DNA from: Hamadaea tsunoensis DSM 44101 | Lineage (GTDB): Bacteria; Actinomycetota; Actinomycetes; Mycobacteriales; Micromonosporaceae | DNA: 64,000 bases | Assembly (NCBI RefSeq): GCF_000428945.1 | Contig: NZ_AUAX01000003.1 | Coordinates: forward strand, 310,001-374,000 | Reading direction: 5' to 3' | Shown here: piece by piece, positions 16,251 to 25,040 of the stretch | Layout: the number at the start of each line of letters is the position of its first letter | How positions within the stretch are numbered: position 1 is the stretch's first letter | The notes under the pieces: generated by a model | The model's input: the letters and a program-made list of their open reading frames with translations, nothing else | What the model was told of the DNA's origin: nothing | Databases searched by the model: none | Translations under genes and position numbers: made by a program

Positions 16251-17708
16251 CTAGATCAAGTTGGTGATGACCCCCCGCAGGAAGTACACCACGAAGAGCG
16301 CCGCGACGCCCCACAGCAGAGGGTGGATCTCGCGGAACTTGCCCTTCGCCGCCTTGATCACCACGTACGCGATCACGCCGGCCCCGATGCCGTTGCTGAT
16401 CGAGTAGGTGAACGGCATGATCACGATCGTGAGGAACGCGGGGATCGCGATCTCGTAATCGGTCCAGTCGATCTGGCGTACGCCGCCCATCATGAGGAAG
16501 CCGACGATCACCAGAGCCGTCGCGGCCGCCTCGAACGGGACGATCGTGACCAGCGGCGACAGGAACATCGCGAGCAGGAACAGGACACCGGTGACGACGC
16601 TCGCGAGCCCGGTACGCGCACCCTCGGCCACGCCCGACGCGCTCTCGATGTACGACGTGTTGGACGAGACGCTGGCCGCGCCACCCGCCGCCGCGGCGAC
16701 CGAGTCGACGATCAGGATCTCCTTGGTACGCGGCGGCATCCCGTCCGGGCCGATCAGCTTGCCCTCCTCGCCGGCCTCCTCGCCGACGGCGACCATGGTG
16801 CCCATCGTGTCGAAGAAGTCGCTGAGCATCAGGCTGAACACGAACAGCAGGCAGACCAGGGCGCCGGCCGCCTCGAAGCCGCCGGTCAGGCTGAAGTGGC
16901 CGAGCAGCCCGAGATCGGGCACGTCGACGGCCTTCTTCGGCCAGGTCGGCACATTCAGGCTCCAGCCGTGCGGGTTGACCGCGCTGCTGCCGGCCTTGGC
17001 GATCGCCTCGACGACGATGGCGAGCACGGTGGTGCCGATGATGCCGATCAGGATGGCGCCCTTGACCTTGCGGGCGACCAGGATGATCGTGCCCAGCAGG
17101 CCGACCGCGAAGACCAGGCCCGGCCACGTGATGATCACGCCGTTGAAGCCCATGCCCACCGGGACGGTCGTGCCCGCCGCGTCGGGTACGCGGTGCACGA
17201 AGCCGGAGTCCACGAACCCGATCAGGGCCAGGAACAGACCGATGCCGACGCCGATGGCGATCTTGAGCTGGGCCGGGACCGCGTGGAAGACGGCCGTCCG
17301 CAGCCCGGTCAGGACCAGCACGAGGATCAGCAGACCCTCGATGACGACCAGGCCCATCGCGTCCGCCCAGGTCATCTTGGCCGCGATGTCGTACGCCACG
17401 ATGGCGTTGACGCCGAGCCCGGCCGCGAGGGCGAGCGGGAATCGGCCGTACACGCCCATGAAGATCGTCATGAGGCCGGCGACGAGCGCTGTCGCGGCGG
17501 CGATCTGGGGCAGTGGAAGGGTGGCGCCCGTGCTGTCCTTGGCGAACCCCAGGATGAGCGGGTTCAGGACGACGATGTACGCCATCGTGAAGAACGTGGC
17601 CAAGCCACCGCGGATCTCGCGGCCGACGGTGGACCCGCGGGCGCTGATCTCGAAATACCGGTCGAGGAAGGGCAGGCTGTCGCCTGTCATGGTCGCCATG
17701 GGCGGCAT
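16251..17708 (-). CDS. NCS2 family purine permease (AzgA/PbuG-like)
   Basis: A 485-aa membrane transporter with about 12-14 hydrophobic segments. It contains GGLATFFTMAYIVVLNP near 29, GLGVNAIVAYDIA near 91 and DFFDTMGTMVAVGEEAG near 310, hallmarks of the AzgA-like branch that imports hypoxanthine, guanine or adenine by proton symport. The ATG at 17708 is chosen by homology of the N-terminus (SLPFLDRYFEISARGST); an earlier in-frame start at 17804 would add about 30 residues that do not look conserved. The 110-bp gap to the divergent DUF3027 gene should contain its promoter; I see no guanine riboswitch there. Confidence 0.88.
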   Translation of the reverse strand: MPPMATMTGDSLPFLDRYFEISARGSTVGREIRGGLATFFTMAYIVVLNPLILGFAKDSTGATLPLPQIAAATALVAGLMTIFMGVYGRFPLALAAGLGVNAIVAYDIAAKMTWADAMGLVVIEGLLILVLVLTGLRTAVFHAVPAQLKIAIGVGIGLFLALIGFVDSGFVHRVPDAAGTTVPVGMGFNGVIITWPGLVFAVGLLGTIILVARKVKGAILIGIIGTTVLAIVVEAIAKAGSSAVNPHGWSLNVPTWPKKAVDVPDLGLLGHFSLTGGFEAAGALVCLLFVFSLMLSDFFDTMGTMVAVGEEAGEEGKLIGPDGMPPRTKEILIVDSVAAAAGGAASVSSNTSYIESASGVAEGARTGLASVVTGVLFLLAMFLSPLVTIVPFEAAATALVIVGFLMMGGVRQIDWTDYEIAIPAFLTIVIMPFTYSISNGIGAGVIAYVVIKAAKGKFREIHPLLWGVAALFVVYFLRGVITNLI

Positions 17709-17818
17709 CGTGACACAAAGATCCCGGATGATGAAGCGGCGTCCCGTTAAATCTGTACGCGCGTTGAACAGCCGCTGACGAACACCGCTACCGGGGTCGC
17801 GCACACGCGCTCCGACAG

Positions 17819-18589
17819 ATGAGCAAGAATGTCCCTGTGACCAGGACCGCCGCCCGCCCCGCCCGACTCGACCAAGCCTGCGCCGATGCCCTGGACCTGG
17901 CCCGGACCGCGATCACCGAGGTGGCCGTGGACGAGGTCGGCGACCACCAGGGCGTGGTGGCCGAGGGCGAGCGGGTCGTCACGCATTACTTCGAATGCCT
18001 GCGCGCCGGCTACCGCGGCTGGCAGTGGGCCGTCACGGTGACCCGGATCTCCCGGTCGAAGCACGTGACCGTCTGCGAGACGGTGCTGCTGCCCGGTCAG
18101 GACGCCCTGCTGGCGCCGAACTGGCTGCCGTGGGAGGAGCGGCTGCGCCCCGGCGACCTCGGCGTGGGCGACCTGCTGCCGACCGCGCCGGACGACGACC
18201 GCCTGGTGCAGGGCTACCTGCTCGCCGACGACCCGGCGCTCGACGAGGACAAGTGGGAACTCGGCCTCGGCCGCCCCCGCCTCATGAGCAAGGAGGGCCG
18301 CGAGGAGGCCGCTCAGCGCTGGTACGACGGCGACAGCGGGCCCGGTGCCCCGATCGCCGAGGCCGCGCCCCGGTCCGCGCGCTGCGTGTCCTGCGGTTTC
18401 ATGCTTCCGATGGCCGGCCGGATGCGGCAGATGTTCGGCGTGTGCGCCAACGTCTTCGCGCCCGACGACGGCAAGGTGGTCTCGCTCGACCACGGCTGCG
18501 GGGCGCACTCGGAGATCGTCGTGGACACCGCCGCGGCGGTCGAGGCGCTGCCGACGGCGTACGACGACGGGGCCGTCGAAGAGGTCTGA
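17819..18589 (+). CDS. DUF3027 domain-containing protein
   Basis: A 256-aa soluble protein of an actinobacterial family of unknown function. Visible features are GYRGWQWAVTVTRISRSKHVTVCETVLLPG-type core sequence (about 62-91), NWLPWEERLRPGDLG (near 98) and a Cys pair CVSCGF (near 193) with CAN and HGCGAH further on, a possible metal site. GTG 17837 is an alternative start, with AGAAT-like bases 6 nt before it. In other actinobacteria this gene lies near helicase and cold-shock genes, as it roughly does here. Confidence 0.85.
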   Translation: MSKNVPVTRTAARPARLDQACADALDLARTAITEVAVDEVGDHQGVVAEGERVVTHYFECLRAGYRGWQWAVTVTRISRSKHVTVCETVLLPGQDALLAPNWLPWEERLRPGDLGVGDLLPTAPDDDRLVQGYLLADDPALDEDKWELGLGRPRLMSKEGREEAAQRWYDGDSGPGAPIAEAAPRSARCVSCGFMLPMAGRMRQMFGVCANVFAPDDGKVVSLDHGCGAHSEIVVDTAAAVEALPTAYDDGAVEEV

Positions 18590-18594
18590 CGAGC

Positions 18595-18849
18595 CTAGTC
18601 GCGCAGGACTTCGCCGGCGGCCTTCCGGGCGGCCCGGCGCTTGTCGTGCCGGATCATGGCGGCGATCCCCGGGAATCCCATGAGGAACCCGGCCACGCAG
18701 ATCCACACCGTCGACGAATCGGCCCCGGCCAGCCACGTGACCAGGGCGGCCAGCGCCCACAGCGCCGTACCGCCGACCGCGAACGGGGTCATCGGCGGGT
18801 CCAGCGGCTGTACGAGCTGCTGCTGCGCGGGGATCGGAGCGTCGGTCAC
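18595..18849 (-). CDS. DUF2530 small membrane protein
   Basis: An 84-aa protein with two membrane segments (about 24-42 and 47-64) and a basic C-terminus (RHDKRRAARKAAG). It fits DUF2530, a family restricted to actinobacteria and without known function. A TATCCT box ends 7 nt before the GTG at 18849, so it is probably leaderless. Convergent with the DUF3027 gene (5-bp gap) and divergent from tRNA-Thr. Confidence 0.8.
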   Translation of the reverse strand: MTDAPIPAQQQLVQPLDPPMTPFAVGGTALWALAALVTWLAGADSSTVWICVAGFLMGFPGIAAMIRHDKRRAARKAAGEVLRD

Positions 18850-18908
18850 GCCGACGAGGATACCGGTTAGGAAGATCGGCCGAGCATCGCGTAGACTGCG
18901 TAACCGTT

Positions 18909-18981
18909 GCCGCCTTAGCTCAGTCGGCAGAGCGATTCACTCGTAATGAATAGGTCAACGGTTCGATTCCGTTAGGCGGCT
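18909..18981 (+). tRNA. tRNA-Thr (anticodon CGT)
   Basis: A complete 73-nt cloverleaf. Acceptor stem GCCGCCT/AGGCGGC (18909-18915, 18974-18980), D stem GCTC/GAGC, anticodon stem ATTCA/TGAAT with loop CTCGTAA (anticodon CGT at 18942-18944), T stem AACGG/CCGTT with loop TTCGATT. CCA is not encoded. It reads ACG, a common Thr codon here. A TAGACT -10 lies at 18892-18897. Confidence 0.97.
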
Positions 18982-18989
18982 CGGCAACG

Positions 18990-19022
18990 AAGGCCCCGCA
19001 CCTCGCCGGTGCGGGGCCTTTT
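18990..19022 (+). terminator. Intrinsic terminator of tRNA-Thr
   Basis: AAGGCCCCGCACC (18990-19002) and GGTGCGGGGCCTT (19008-19020) form a perfect 13-bp stem with a 5-nt loop, continued by a short T run. Confidence 0.9.
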
Positions 19023-19167
19023 CGCGCCCGCACGGGTCGATGGCAGGCGTGTGACCAGGCATACAGAAGACTCACAGGACCGGGGCAACGTGCGCGGCGC
19101 GCAGCCGCTAGGGTGACCCGGTTGCGTGGACGTCTCCGCGCCCCAATCCCCTCGGAGGCATGCAAGC

Positions 19168-19647
19168 ATGTCAGACCCCATCACCTACAACCCCGCGCCG
19201 CAGGGCGCCCCGCAGCAGCAGCCGGCGTTCGGTGGTCCGGTCCAGCCCGGCGTCCCGCCGCAGGAGCCGTCGCGTGGCAAGGCGATCGCCAAGGGTATCG
19301 GCGCCGCGCTGCTGTGGCGTCTGATCATCGGCGCCGTCGTCCTGGTCATCGCCGGTGGCTGGTTCGCGTACAAGTACTTCAGCGGCAACATCACCGCCAA
19401 GACCCCGACCGTGGGCGAGTGCGTCACCGCAGCCAAGACCGACGCCGACGTGGACAACGTCAAGACGGTCGACTGCAACTCGCCCGACGCGGCGGACAAG
19501 GTCGTCGGCGTGCTGAACGACCAGTCGTACAGCTCGTTCAAGGCGTCGGACAACCCCTGCACCGCGTACCCGACGGCCGAGAGCGCGATCTTCTACGGCA
19601 AGGACACCAACGGCTTCGTCCTGTGCCTGGTGCCGGCGAAGTCCTGA
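19168..19647 (+). CDS. LppU/SCO3897-like membrane-anchored protein
   Basis: A 159-aa protein. A Pro/Gln-rich cytoplasmic N-terminus (1-35) is followed by one membrane segment (about 50-70, LIIGAVVLVIAGGWFAYKYF) and an extracellular domain. The domain has VGECVTAAKTDADVDNVKTV near 84, VDCNSPDAADKVVGV near 103 and paired cysteines (near 132 and 155), the layout of the LppU/SCO3897 group. Function is unknown. GGAGG lies 9 nt before the ATG. It ends in front of a terminator hairpin shared with the convergent MFS gene. Confidence 0.8.
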   Translation: MSDPITYNPAPQGAPQQQPAFGGPVQPGVPPQEPSRGKAIAKGIGAALLWRLIIGAVVLVIAGGWFAYKYFSGNITAKTPTVGECVTAAKTDADVDNVKTVDCNSPDAADKVVGVLNDQSYSSFKASDNPCTAYPTAESAIFYGKDTNGFVLCLVPAKS

Positions 19648-19662
19648 GGACGGCGACGTTCT

Positions 19663-19690
19663 AGGTTGCGGCCTCGCTAGGCCGCAACCT
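19663..19690. terminator. Terminator hairpin embedded in the end of an MFS gene
   Basis: AGGTTGCGGCCT (19663-19674) and AGGCCGCAACCT (19679-19690) make a perfect 12-bp stem with a 4-nt loop. The right arm includes the last codons and the stop codon (19677-19679) of the minus-strand MFS gene. Confidence 0.75.
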
Positions 19691-20963
19691 CCTGGGCCGA
19701 GGCGGCGACGAGCGCAGCGCGCTCCGCTTCCTCGGCCTCTTTGCGCGCCAGGCCGTCCCGTCCGTCGTACGCGACGAACTTCGGCAGGGCCGCCGCCAGC
19801 GCGATCGTCCCGACGACGCAGAGCACGCCGCCCCAGACCACCGAGCCGGCCGAGCCCACCCAGCGCGCCATGCCACCGCTGCGTACGCCGCCGAGCAGCG
19901 GGCCGGCCGAGTAGGACAGCATCTCGATGCCAGCCAGGCGCCCGCGCAGGTGGTCGGGGATGGTCTGGTTCCAGATGGTCGACCGGAAGATGCCCGAGAC
20001 CATGTCCGCCGCACCGGCCAGGAGCAGGCCGAACAGGGCCAGCCAGAGCGAGTGCGCGAAGCCGAAGACGATGATCCCGACGCCCCACAACCCGGCCGCG
20101 ACGACGACCGCCAGCCCGTGCCGGTGTACGCGTGTCGTCCACCGCGAGGTCACCGTGGCGAGGAACGAACCGCCGGACAGGGCTGCGTAGAGCAGGCCGA
20201 GAACGGCCGGGCCGCCGAGCTTGTCGGCCAGGAACGGGAACAGCGCCTGCGGCATGCCGAACGCCATCGCGTTGATGTCGACCAGGTAGGTGCCCATCAG
20301 CTCGGGCCGGCTCCAGGCGTATTTGAGGCCGGTGGCGACGCTCGACAGCGAGGGGCGGTCGGCCATCTCCGGCGGCGGCACGGCCTTCATCAGCGACAGG
20401 CAGACCAGCGACACCGCGAAGGTCGCCAGGTCGATGCCGTAGACCCAGGCCAGCCCCTGCCCCGCGCCGAAGGCCGCGATGAGCAGACCGGCCACGGTCG
20501 GGCCGAGCAGCCCGGAGAACTGGTGCCGCAGCGAGGCCAGCGCGCTGGACGCCGGGATCTCCTCCGGCGGCACCAGGCGCGGCGTCAGCCCTTCGAGCGC
20601 CGGTCGCTGCATGCCGTCGACCGCCGCCGACACGGCCGCGACGAGGTAGAGGAGCCAGAGTTTCGGCGTACCGAAGGCGACGTTGGCGAGCAGGAAGCCG
20701 GTCAGCGCCATCTGGGCGACCTCGGCCCCCCGTACGAGCACGCGCCGATCCAGATAATCCGCGTACGCGCCGCCGATGAACCCCATGAAGACGAGCGGCA
20801 CCAGTTCGCAGATGCCGATCAGGCCGACCTGCAACGGGTCGTTGGTCATCTTCGAGATCTGATACGGAATGGTGACATAGGTGATGAAAGACCCGAAAGA
20901 GGTCACCGTCATCGCGGTGTACAGCAGACGGAAGTCGCGCCGCCGCAAAGGCCGCAGATCCAT
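19677..20963 (-). CDS. MFS transporter (DHA3/enterobactin-exporter-like)
   Basis: A 428-aa transporter with about 12 hydrophobic segments. It starts MDLRPLRRRDFRLLYTAM, the typical cytoplasmic lead of this MFS group, and has the loop GAYADYLDRR (near 65-74). Probably an exporter of a small hydrophobic compound; no substrate can be named. The ATG at 20963 is favoured because the family begins with this motif; a GTG 18 bp upstream is in frame. Divergent from a second MFS gene with a 107-bp gap. Confidence 0.85.
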   Translation of the reverse strand: MDLRPLRRRDFRLLYTAMTVTSFGSFITYVTIPYQISKMTNDPLQVGLIGICELVPLVFMGFIGGAYADYLDRRVLVRGAEVAQMALTGFLLANVAFGTPKLWLLYLVAAVSAAVDGMQRPALEGLTPRLVPPEEIPASSALASLRHQFSGLLGPTVAGLLIAAFGAGQGLAWVYGIDLATFAVSLVCLSLMKAVPPPEMADRPSLSSVATGLKYAWSRPELMGTYLVDINAMAFGMPQALFPFLADKLGGPAVLGLLYAALSGGSFLATVTSRWTTRVHRHGLAVVVAAGLWGVGIIVFGFAHSLWLALFGLLLAGAADMVSGIFRSTIWNQTIPDHLRGRLAGIEMLSYSAGPLLGGVRSGGMARWVGSAGSVVWGGVLCVVGTIALAAALPKFVAYDGRDGLARKEAEEAERAALVAASAQEVAA

Positions 20964-21070
20964 GGCGAACCGCAATGTCACACCGCGCAGTCTCGTACCC
21001 GGACAGCGCGCGGTCGAGCCAGTTTCGGGTTTGCCACACTCGGCGGCGCCACGGCCAGCAATATGATCAC

Positions 21071-22786
21071 ATGAACCGCCTCGCCGCCACTCTCACGAAA
21101 CGTCAGCTCTGGTGGCTGCTCGCCGGTCTCATGCTGGCGATGCTGCTGGCCGCGCTCGACCAGACGATCGTCGGTACGGCGCTGCCCACGATCATCGGCG
21201 ACCTGGGCGGCATGAGCCACTACTCGTGGGTCGTCACGGCGTACCTGCTGGCGTCGACGGCCTCGACACCGCTCTACGGGAAGCTCAGCGACCTGTACGG
21301 GCGCCGGCCGGTGCTGCTCTTCGCGATCGTCACGTTCCTGATCGGCTCGCTCGCGGCCGGCGTCTCGCAGAACATGACACAGCTCATCCTGTTCCGCGGC
21401 GTCCAGGGCCTCGGCGCCGGCGGTCTGATGACACTGGCGTTCACGATCATCTCGGACGTGGTCCCGCCCCGCGAGCGCGGCCGCTACCAGGGCTTCTTCG
21501 GCGCGGTCTTCGGCGTGGCGTCGGTCGCCGGCCCCCTGGTGGGCGGTTACTTCGCCGAGCACGACTGGCGCTGGATCTTCTACGTGAACCTGCCGATCGG
21601 CATCGCCGCGCTGGTCCTGTGCAACCAGGTGCTGCGGCTCGTGCACAACCCGCGCCGGGACCACAAGATCGACTGGCTGGGCGCGCTGATGATGGTCGTC
21701 GGCGTGAGCTGCCTGCTGCTGGCCCTGTCCTGGGGCGGCGGCGAGTACGCCTGGGGCTCCGCCGTGATCATCGGCCTGTTCGTCGCCGGCGGGCTGTTCA
21801 CGGCGCTGTTCCTGTGGATCGAGTCGCGGGCGCAGGAGCCGATCCTGCCGCTGCGGCTGTTCAAGAACCGCACCTTCACGCTGGCCAACGCGGCCGGTTT
21901 CGTCGTCGGCTTCGGCATGTTCGGCGGCATCATCTACATCCCGCTCTACCTGCAGATCGTCAAGGGCGCCTCGCCGACCGAGTCCGGCCTGCTCATGCTG
22001 CCGATGATGGCCGGCATCATCGTCACCTCGATCGTCGTCGGCCAGGCGACCGCGCGGATCGGCCGCTACAAGTGGTTCCCCGTCTTCGGCATCGCGATCC
22101 TGTCCGTCGGCCTGCTGCTGTTCGCCTTCCTCGGGGCCACGTCGCCGCTGTGGGTGGCGTTCATCTACATGGTGATCGTGGGCGTCGGCCTGGGCATGTC
22201 GATGCAGACCCTGATCCTGGGCCTGCAGAACGGCCTGGACATCACCGACATGGGCGCGGGCACGTCGAGCGCCACGTTCTTCCGGTCGATGGGCGGTTCG
22301 TTCGGCGTCGCGGTGCTCGGCACCGTCCTCAGCAACTCGCTGGCGAGCGCGATCACCGACCGGCTGCCCGGCGCCATCCAGCAGCTGCCGCCCGCCCAGG
22401 CGCAGGAGTACGCCGCGAAGTTCGCCGCCGGCCAGATCTCCATCCAGGCTCCCGCGGTGATCCACGCGTTGCCGGGACCGATCCGGATCGCCGTGGAGAA
22501 CGCCCTCGTCGACGCGTTGAACCCGGTGTTCATCATCGCCGCGGCGGTGTGCGCCATCGGCGTACTGCTGGCTCTGGGCATTCCGAACCTGAAGCTGCGC
22601 GGCGCAGCGCTGCCGCCGGCGATGGAGGGTGCGGGCGAGGCGATGGAGCTGGAGGAAGAGGGCGAGCCGGTGCCGCGCACGCCGGCGGGCGCGACCGCGG
22701 CGAAGAAGGCGGACGACGAGGAGACCGACGAGGAGTGCGACCGGTCGAACGCGCAGGCCGAGGCGAACACCGAGACGCTGCTCTAG
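21071..22786 (+). CDS. MFS multidrug exporter, DHA2 (14-TMS, EmrB/QacA) family
   Basis: A 571-aa transporter with about 14 hydrophobic segments. Motifs include LAALDQTIVGTALPTI (near 21-36, motif D1), GKLSDLYGRRPVLL (near 70, motif A) and GAVFGVASVAGPLVGG (near 143, motif C of antiporters). Couples proton influx to efflux of drugs or metabolites. The C-terminus is an acidic, Lys-containing cytoplasmic tail. A TATGAT sequence ends only 3 nt before the ATG, so the promoter assignment is unclear. No regulator is adjacent. Confidence 0.9.
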   Translation: MNRLAATLTKRQLWWLLAGLMLAMLLAALDQTIVGTALPTIIGDLGGMSHYSWVVTAYLLASTASTPLYGKLSDLYGRRPVLLFAIVTFLIGSLAAGVSQNMTQLILFRGVQGLGAGGLMTLAFTIISDVVPPRERGRYQGFFGAVFGVASVAGPLVGGYFAEHDWRWIFYVNLPIGIAALVLCNQVLRLVHNPRRDHKIDWLGALMMVVGVSCLLLALSWGGGEYAWGSAVIIGLFVAGGLFTALFLWIESRAQEPILPLRLFKNRTFTLANAAGFVVGFGMFGGIIYIPLYLQIVKGASPTESGLLMLPMMAGIIVTSIVVGQATARIGRYKWFPVFGIAILSVGLLLFAFLGATSPLWVAFIYMVIVGVGLGMSMQTLILGLQNGLDITDMGAGTSSATFFRSMGGSFGVAVLGTVLSNSLASAITDRLPGAIQQLPPAQAQEYAAKFAAGQISIQAPAVIHALPGPIRIAVENALVDALNPVFIIAAAVCAIGVLLALGIPNLKLRGAALPPAMEGAGEAMELEEEGEPVPRTPAGATAAKKADDEETDEECDRSNAQAEANTETLL

Positions 22787-22850
22787 CGTTCGGCCCGGCC
22801 GGGCGGGACGGCCCTGCCCGGCGCGGCGCCCGGCGGCTAGTGTGGCGGGC

Positions 22851-23345
22851 ATGGGTGCAGCGGAAGAATGGTGGGCCTCCTACCACGGCAAGATCCGCGC
22901 CGCGCTGCCGGAGGAGACCCTGTTCCTCATCGGCGCGCGCGGCGTGATCCGCGACGAGCAGGGGCGCTACCTGCTCATCAAGCGGACCGACTCGGGCGTC
23001 TGGTCCTTCCCGGCGGGTGGCATGGAGATCGGCGAGTCGCTGACGGACTGCGCCATCCGCGAGACGTGGGAGGAGACCGGCCTGAAGGCGGCCGTCGCCA
23101 CGCCGTTCGCGCTCTACAGTGGACCGCAGAACATCTACACGAACACGTTCCAGCACACGTACCAGCACATCATCCTGTCGTGCCTGCTCACCGACGTGTC
23201 CGGCGACCTGAACCCGGACCCCGAGGAGGCCGCCGACGCGGCGTTCTTCCGGCCCGAGGACTTCCCCAACCAGGGTCCGACGATGCAGCGCATGCTGGCC
23301 GACCTCGCCGCCTTCGAGTCGACGGGCCGGCTGCAGGTCAGCTGA
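22851..23345 (+). CDS. NUDIX hydrolase
   Basis: A 164-aa hydrolase with an intact Nudix box, GGMEIGESLTDCAIRETW followed by EETGL (residues ~62-84), carrying the metal-binding REXXEE. Family members cleave nucleoside diphosphate derivatives. The substrate is not clear; a YIQYAQ-like or nucleotide-sugar class is possible. A TAGTGT box ends 7 nt before the ATG (leaderless). Its TGA stop abuts the stop of the convergent ku gene with no base between them. Confidence 0.9.
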   Translation: MGAAEEWWASYHGKIRAALPEETLFLIGARGVIRDEQGRYLLIKRTDSGVWSFPAGGMEIGESLTDCAIRETWEETGLKAAVATPFALYSGPQNIYTNTFQHTYQHIILSCLLTDVSGDLNPDPEEAADAAFFRPEDFPNQGPTMQRMLADLAAFESTGRLQVS

Positions 23346-24143
23346 TCAGGCGGCCTTCTTCCGCGCCTCGCGGGCCTTCTCGACGGAGGCCCGCAGGGCG
23401 GCCATGAGGTCGATGACCTCGCCCTTCTCCTCCTCCGCGGCCGGCGCCGCCACGATCTCACGGCCGGCCACCTTGGCGTCGATGACCTGCTGCAACGCCT
23501 CCCGGTACGCGTCGGAGAACTCGGTCGGGTCGAACTCGGCGGCCATCGAGTCGATCAGCGACGCGGCCATCTGCAGTTCCTGCTTGCGCAGCCGGACCTC
23601 CTCGACCCCGAGGAACTCGAACTCCGGGGTACGCACCTCGTCGGGCCAGAGCATCGTGTTGAGCACCAGGACGTCGTCGCGTACGCGTACCACGGCGAGC
23701 TGTTCGCGCTGGCGCAACGCCACCTTGACCAGGCCGACCCGGCCGGCCTCGATGAGCGCGTCGCGCAGCAGCAGATACGGCTTCAACCCGACGGCTCCGT
23801 CGGGTTCCAGGTAGTACGCCTTGTTGTAGAGGATCGGGTCGATCTGTTCGATCGGCACGAACTCCAGCACCTCGATGGCGCGCGAACTGGCCAGCGGGAG
23901 GTCCGCGAAGTCCTCGTCCGTCAGCACGACCATCTCGCCGCCGCCCGCGTCGTAGCCCTTGGCGATCTGGTCGAAGCCGACCTGTTCGCCGTCGATCGAG
24001 CAGACGCGCTGATATTTGATCCGTCCCCCGTCGGTGACGTGCACCTGATGGAAGCGGATGTCCTTCTCCTCGGTCGCCGAGTACAGCTTGACGGCGATCG
24101 AGACCAGACCGAAGGAGACCGCACCTTTCCAGATCGGCCGCAT
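23346..24143 (-). CDS. ku: Non-homologous end-joining protein Ku
   Basis: A 265-aa bacterial Ku. It begins MRPIWKGAVSFGLVSIAVKL, the diagnostic N-terminus, with RIKYQRVCSIDGEQV near 41 and the core beta-barrel ending near 225. The Lys/Arg-rich C-terminus (VEKAREARKKAA) is the flexible DNA-binding tail. Ku homodimers thread onto broken DNA ends and recruit LigD. The gene is divergent from the LigD-type polymerase gene (48-bp gap), which is the expected partner. GGGGGT immediately precedes the ATG. Confidence 0.95.
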   Translation of the reverse strand: MRPIWKGAVSFGLVSIAVKLYSATEEKDIRFHQVHVTDGGRIKYQRVCSIDGEQVGFDQIAKGYDAGGGEMVVLTDEDFADLPLASSRAIEVLEFVPIEQIDPILYNKAYYLEPDGAVGLKPYLLLRDALIEAGRVGLVKVALRQREQLAVVRVRDDVLVLNTMLWPDEVRTPEFEFLGVEEVRLRKQELQMAASLIDSMAAEFDPTEFSDAYREALQQVIDAKVAGREIVAAPAAEEEKGEVIDLMAALRASVEKAREARKKAA

Positions 24144-24191
24144 ACCCCCAGAGTGACATAGTTTCGCGGCGATGCGGGTTACTTTTGGGCG

Positions 24192-25040
24192 GTGACCAAG
24201 GTAGATGTCGGCGGCCGGCGGCTCGATCTGAGCAACCTCGACAAGCCGCTCTATCCGGACGGCTTCACGAAAGCCGAGGTCATCGACTATTACACCCGGA
24301 TCTCGCCGGTCCTGCTGCCGCATCTGGCCGACCGCGAGGTCACCCGCGTACGCTTCCCGCACGGCGCGGTCGAGGCGGGTCCCGGCGGCGGTTTCTTCGA
24401 GAAGAACGCCCCCGGCGGCACGCCGCCCTGGGTCCGGACCACGAAGAAGGGCATGATCGTCGCCGAGGATCTGGCCACGATCGTCTGGCTGGCCAATCTG
24501 GCCGCGCTCGAACTGCACACGCCGCAGTCGAAGGTGGGCGCCGAGCCCGACCGGATCGTGTTCGACCTCGATCCCGGGGTTCCGGCCGGCCTCGACGAAT
24601 GCCGGGCGGTCGCCCAGGCGCTGCGGGAGCGGCTGGCGGCCGACGGCCTGGTCGCGTACGCGAAGACGTCCGGCCGCAAAGGCATGCAGGTCAGCTGCTC
24701 GGTGACGGCGGACGCCGACCGGATCAACGAGTACGCGAAGTCGGTCGCCGCCGAGTTCGCCGCGGCCGCCCCGAAGCTCGTCACCGACAACATGGCCAAG
24801 CCGGCCCGCCGCGGCAAGGTGTTCATCGACTGGAGCCAGAACGCCACGTTCAAGACGACCGTCTGCGTCTACTCGCTGCGGGCCGGGCTCACGCCGACCG
24901 TCTCCGCCCCGCTGACCTGGGAAGAAGTGGCCGACGGCGACTTCGAGGCGGCCGACTTCACCCCCGACGCCGTGCTCGACCGGATGGCCGAACACGGCGA
25001 CCTCCACGAAGGTCTCCTGGAAGCCGGCCCCGCTCTCTAG
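24192..25040 (+). CDS. LigD-type polymerase domain protein (archaeo-eukaryotic primase fold), stand-alone
   Basis: A 282-aa protein equal to the polymerase domain of LigD alone. It shows LDKPLYPDGFTKAEVIDYY near 16, catalytic FDLDPG (near 132), SGRKGMQ (near 162) and VFIDWSQNATFKTT (near 212). It would add ribo- or deoxyribonucleotides at Ku-bound ends; no ligase or phosphoesterase domain is attached. The position usually held by His in SGSKGLH is Gln here; whether that is normal for the actinobacterial subgroup I cannot check. TACTTT ends 6 nt before the GTG (leaderless). Its stop codon overlaps that of the convergent helicase gene. Confidence 0.9.
   Translation: MTKVDVGGRRLDLSNLDKPLYPDGFTKAEVIDYYTRISPVLLPHLADREVTRVRFPHGAVEAGPGGGFFEKNAPGGTPPWVRTTKKGMIVAEDLATIVWLANLAALELHTPQSKVGAEPDRIVFDLDPGVPAGLDECRAVAQALRERLAADGLVAYAKTSGRKGMQVSCSVTADADRINEYAKSVAAEFAAAAPKLVTDNMAKPARRGKVFIDWSQNATFKTTVCVYSLRAGLTPTVSAPLTWEEVADGDFEAADFTPDAVLDRMAEHGDLHEGLLEAGPAL

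Noticed and set aside
16209-17760. Guanine/purine riboswitch controlling the NCS2 permease
   Set aside because: The short upstream region shows no three-way junction or conserved purine-riboswitch loops.
21062-21067. Leaderless -10 for the DHA2 exporter (TATGAT)
   Set aside because: It ends only 3 nt before the ATG, too close to place the first transcribed base at the start codon.
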